Shown here: positions 60,864-64,000 of the stretch, one piece after another | How the letters are laid out: each line of letters begins with the position of its first letter | Numbering within the stretch: the stretch's first letter is position 1 | Assembly: GCA_903929755.1 (NCBI GenBank) | Contig: CAIYVZ010000163.1 | Coordinates: 1-64,000 of the forward strand | Length of the DNA: 64,000 bases | DNA from: an uncultured Acidobacteriia bacterium | GTDB taxonomy: Bacteria; Acidobacteriota; Terriglobia; Bryobacterales; Bryobacteraceae | Direction: 5' to 3' | Program-made: the position numbers and the translations under genes | Notes under the pieces: generated by a model | Told to the model about the DNA's origin: nothing | The model's database searches: none | Seen by the model: only the letters and a program-made list of their open reading frames with translations

Positions 60864-63616
60864 GCCATCCGCGCGAGCAGCTTCGCACCCTCCACAATCC
60901 ACAGAACACTGCTCGCCACCCCCAGACACTCACCCCACTCCGCCAAACTCAGCCCCACCGTCCCAAAAGCCACCCGCAGGCCCGGAACCTGCAGCACCAG
61001 AGCGTGCAACAGCATCGAGATTGCAACGGCCCCGCACAACCGCTTATTAGCGAAAAACCCGCGAAAAACGCTGTCCGTTTCCGCGCGGGAGTTGAAGGCG
61101 TGAAACAACTGGAAGAACACCAGCGTGCTGAAAGCCATGGTCCGCGCATAGGGGATCCCCCCGGGCAGTGAAGCCCGAAACACCAGCAGCGTCCCCACCG
61201 TCATCACCAGGCCTACCAGCAGGATCCCGGCCAGCATCGGACGATTGATCACCCCTTCCTTCCGGGAGCGCGGCAAACGCGCCATCAGGTTCGGCAGCGC
61301 GGGGTCAAAACCCAGTGCCAATGACGGCGCACCATCCGTGATCAGATTGATCCAGAGGATCTGCGTTGCCAGCAACGGCAGCACAAACCCGTCCCCGCCA
61401 GCCAGCCCCAGCGGCCGCGCCAATATCACCGCAAAGAACACCGTCATCACTTCACCCGCGTTGGTGGAGAGCAGATACCGGATGGTCTTGCGAATGTTGT
61501 CAAACACCGCGCGGCCCTCCTCCACCGCCACCACAATCGTGGCGAAGTTATCATCCGTCAGCACCAGATCCGACGCCTCTTTTGCCACGTCAGTCCCCGT
61601 GATGCCCATCGCAATGCCGATGTCGGCGGCCTTCAGCGCCGGGGCATCATTCACGCCGTCCCCGGTCATGGCCACAATCTCGCCGCCCCGCTGCAATGCC
61701 GTCACGATGCGAAGCTTATGTCGCGGCACCACCCGGGCAAACACCGAGACCTGCCGAACCGCCACTTCCAAATCGGCATCCGACATCGCCTCCAGTTCCG
61801 GCCCGCAAATCACACGGCCATCAACCGAAACCCCCGTCTCCCGAGCTATCGCCAGAGCCGTCGCCGGATGGTCGCCCGTAATCAGCATCGGCCGAATACC
61901 CGCCGCACGGGCCCGCGCCACCGCCTCGCGCGCTTCCGGACGCGGAGGGTCCACCATCCCGATCAGGCCCAGAAACACCAGGTCCCGTTCCAGGTCCCTG
62001 GGGTTCACCCCGATACCCTCCAGGTGCGGGCCTGGAACGCGACGGAAGGCCACGCCCAGTGTCCGCAACGCTTCCGACGCCATCGCCTCGTTCTCCGTCA
62101 GAATCGCCGTGCGCCGTGCGTCTGTGAGTTCACGAGCCTCATGCCCCGCCAGTTCGTGCGTGCAAAGGTCCAGTAACGTTCCGGCCGCCCCCTTGGTAAA
62201 GACGTATTGTTCGCCAGGGTCGGAATCGGCATGGTGCAGGGTACTCATGCGCTTGCGGTCCGATGAAAACGGCGCTTCCGCAAGCCTTGGGTACCGCACG
62301 CAAAGCGTGGTATGGTCAATCCCTGCTTTGGCTGCGGCCACCAGGAGCGCACCCTCCGTCGGATCCCCCTGAATCATCCACGCGCCCGTCGCCCGGCTCA
62401 GTTGCGCATTGTTGGCCAGCGTCGCGGCATGCAATAACCGGTCCGTCTCGTGCTTCCACCGGCCATCCGTTCTCACCGCTTCTTCTATTCGCAAATCGCC
62501 GTCCGGAGAATAGCCCGCGCCGGTCAGTTCCACCGAACCATTCGCCGTCACAATCACCCGGACTGTCATCTCGTTCTTCGTCAGGGTCCCGGTCTTATCT
62601 GACGCAATCACCGTCACCGAACCGAGCGATTCCACAGCCGACAGCTTACGAACAATCGCCCCGCACCGCGCCATCTTCTGCACGCCCAGCGCCAGCACCA
62701 TCGTCACTACGGCCGAGAGACTTTCCGGCGCCGCTGCTACCGCCAGTGCGACGCCGAACATCAGCACCCGCACCAGCCCCGCCAGATCATGAACGCCGTG
62801 CAGCATCAGCAGCGTGGCAACTACAATCCCCGCAATCACAATCACGGCAAGCCCCAATTGCTCACCAATGCGTGTCAAATCCCGCTGCAGGGGCGTGATT
62901 TGGTCTTTCGCAGACCGCAGCAGCCCGGCAATACTGCCCACTTCCGTCTTCATGCCCGTTGACGTCACAATGGCGCGGGCATGGCCGTAAGTCGCGGTAG
63001 TCCCGGCAAAAACAGTATTCACGCGCTCCGCAACAGCGCACTCCCCGCTAACCGGCTCCACCGACTTCAGCACCGGCAGGCTCTCCCCCGTAAGGGAGGC
63101 CTCCATCGTCTGCAGTTCCACCACGTGAACAAGGCGGGCGTCAGCGGCGATGGTGTCCCCCTCGCGCAGGATCATCAGGTCCCCGGGAACCAAATCCCGC
63201 GCCGGAATTCGCTGCTCGTGCCCGTCACGAACCACGGTCGCTTCCGGGGCGGCAGCCGCACGCAACGCCGCCAGTGCGGCCTCGGCACGGCCTTCCTGGA
63301 TGAACCCCATCAGGGCATTCAGAATAACGATGGCGACGATCACAATCGTCTCGTACGGCAGCGCCGCCTCGCCTTCCGTCACCCACACAACAGCGGAGAT
63401 GCCGGCAGCCGCCAGCAGCAGAATAACAAGTGCATCGCGAAACTGGGCGGCGAATCTGCGCCAGGCGGAAATACCCGGATCAGCAGTAAGTTCATTGCTG
63501 CCGAATTGTGCCAGCCGGGAGGCAACCCCGGACGTGGAAAGTCCCGCCTCCGGGTCCGCACCATAGAAGGCTGCCACCTCTGCCACCGACGCTTCATGAG
63601 GCCTGAATTCCTGCAC
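60827..63616 (-). CDS. P2-type cation-transporting ATPase (calcium-pump-like)
   Basis: 929 aa from a GTG with GGGG upstream. The N-terminal cation ATPase domain has [19 protein letters not shown]. The actuator has [12 protein letters not shown] (TGES). Helix M4 reads [15 protein letters not shown], where canonical calcium pumps have PEGLP. The phosphorylation loop is [14 protein letters not shown]; the nucleotide domain has [13 protein letters not shown]; the hinge is [22 protein letters not shown]. The C-terminal helices include [18 protein letters not shown]. Likely exports Ca2+ or another divalent or monovalent cation; the Gly to Ser change at the ion site makes specificity uncertain. Confidence 0.9.
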   Translation of the reverse strand: MQEFRPHEASVAEVAAFYGADPEAGLSTSGVASRLAQFGSNELTADPGISAWRRFAAQFRDALVILLLAAAGISAVVWVTEGEAALPYETIVIVAIVILNALMGFIQEGRAEAALAALRAAAAPEATVVRDGHEQRIPARDLVPGDLMILREGDTIAADARLVHVVELQTMEASLTGESLPVLKSVEPVSGECAVAERVNTVFAGTTATYGHARAIVTSTGMKTEVGSIAGLLRSAKDQITPLQRDLTRIGEQLGLAVIVIAGIVVATLLMLHGVHDLAGLVRVLMFGVALAVAAAPESLSAVVTMVLALGVQKMARCGAIVRKLSAVESLGSVTVIASDKTGTLTKNEMTVRVIVTANGSVELTGAGYSPDGDLRIEEAVRTDGRWKHETDRLLHAATLANNAQLSRATGAWMIQGDPTEGALLVAAAKAGIDHTTLCVRYPRLAEAPFSSDRKRMSTLHHADSDPGEQYVFTKGAAGTLLDLCTHELAGHEARELTDARRTAILTENEAMASEALRTLGVAFRRVPGPHLEGIGVNPRDLERDLVFLGLIGMVDPPRPEAREAVARARAAGIRPMLITGDHPATALAIARETGVSVDGRVICGPELEAMSDADLEVAVRQVSVFARVVPRHKLRIVTALQRGGEIVAMTGDGVNDAPALKAADIGIAMGITGTDVAKEASDLVLTDDNFATIVVAVEEGRAVFDNIRKTIRYLLSTNAGEVMTVFFAVILARPLGLAGGDGFVLPLLATQILWINLITDGAPSLALGFDPALPNLMARLPRSRKEGVINRPMLAGILLVGLVMTVGTLLVFRASLPGGIPYARTMAFSTLVFFQLFHAFNSRAETDSVFRGFFANKRLCGAVAISMLLHALVLQVPGLRVAFGTVGLSLAEWGECLGVASSVLWIVEGAKLLARMAQRGGLSAAGKA

Positions 63617-63681
63617 TACCCCGCCCCTTCTATAGTGACAGGTCCGGCCTTGACAGGCCCGGCGCAGGCCAAGGCGGCCAG

Positions 63682-64000
63682 TTAGTTATAAGCCGGATTT
63701 TTCTTCAGGCTGATCATGTTACCCAGCAGACGATACGCCCCCGGCACGCCCGAAGGTAACTGGCGATAAATCGCAAACGCATCGTAGATGTAAAAACCTT
63801 TGCCATAGCGGGCGATCAGCAGCCCGCCCTTTTGCGCATCCTGCTCGGGATCATGAGTCTCCACCAGCGCCGTATACTGCTTGTCCCAGGTCTTCATGAA
63901 GCCGTGGCCGCGCTCTTCTTCCCAGCCCTGGAAATCCTCGATACCGATCTTGTTCGGCCACGTGAACAGAGGATGATTCGGCTCCAGAAAGGTAACTGCG
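63682..64000 (-). CDS. C-terminal part of a PIG-L family deacetylase-like protein (cut by the window edge)
   Basis: The frame enters from the right edge and ends at TAA 63682, giving 105 residues: FLEPNHPLFTWPNKIGIEDF, WEEERGHGFMKTWDKQYTAL, HDPEQDAQKGGLLIARYGKGFYIYDAFAIYRQLP, GAYRLLGNMISLKKNPA. I recall this as the C-terminal extension of large acidobacterial PIG-L (LmbE-like) deacetylases; the catalytic part would lie outside the window. The gene is on the same strand as, and 66 bases upstream of, the cation ATPase. Confidence 0.6.
   Translation of the reverse strand, partial: AVTFLEPNHPLFTWPNKIGIEDFQGWEEERGHGFMKTWDKQYTALVETHDPEQDAQKGGLLIARYGKGFYIYDAFAIYRQLPSGVPGAYRLLGNMISLKKNPAYN

Overview
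The window looks like chromosomal DNA of an acidobacterium of the Solibacter/Bryobacter type. The evidence is family content: Oar-like TonB-dependent receptors with an N-terminal carboxypeptidase-regulatory domain, planctomycete-style cytochrome proteins paired with DUF1552 or DUF1501 proteins, a PQQ dehydrogenase, a PEP-CTERM protein, a BON-domain protein, and a high-GC sequence with many minus-strand operons. This placement is inferred from gene families, not from a marker gene.

Region 1 (1-11.7 kb) is the most striking. It holds an ECF sigma factor overlapping an anti-sigma-like membrane protein, two DUF4384 proteins, and a complete diversity-generating retroelement (DGR): avd, a reverse transcriptase with YVDD, and a template repeat (TR, 5865-5976). 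Two large paralogous exported proteins (731 and 728 aa) follow. Each has an N-terminal caspase-like domain (SGHG and DACRNNP), a coiled coil, and a C-terminal formylglycine-enzyme/C-type-lectin domain that ends in a variable repeat (VR). VR1 differs from the TR at 24 of 31 template adenines but at only 1 of 59 other positions. VR2 shows the same bias with more drift. A GAAAGG-N13-TCGCAT motif stands upstream of both caspase genes and one DUF4384 gene, so these genes probably form one regulon. Toxin-antitoxin pairs and fragments are interspersed.

Region 2 (11.7-32.6 kb) has an ankyrin/DUF1552/DUF1592 operon, a TauE/SafE-like permease, a PQQ dehydrogenase, a TonB receptor, a TolB-like/TPR protein with a haem-binding CxxCH, SelO, a VapBC pair, an MFS transporter, an enhancer-binding AAA+ protein without a DNA-binding domain, and a triple-BON protein.

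Region 3 (33-36.8 kb) has two overlapping ABC transporter genes (SbmA/YddA-like and ABC-B exporter-like) and tRNA-Val(CAC), which carries a decayed tyrosine integrase on its 3' side.

Region 4 (37.4-47.8 kb) has a PEP-CTERM protein and an eight-gene minus-strand operon: five small secreted fibre-subunit-like proteins, a periplasmic chaperone-like protein, an outer-membrane barrel with C-terminal Ig-like domains, and a repeat-rich adhesin. It resembles a chaperone-usher pilus system but matches no classical one that I recognise. A broken methyltransferase lies beyond it.

Region 5 (48-64 kb) has a Dabb protein, argG, an alpha/beta hydrolase, a DUF1501 plus DUF1549/DUF1553 cytochrome operon, a second TonB receptor, an AI-2E-type permease, a P2-type cation ATPase and the 3' end of a PIG-L-like deacetylase. 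No CRISPR array or rRNA was seen.
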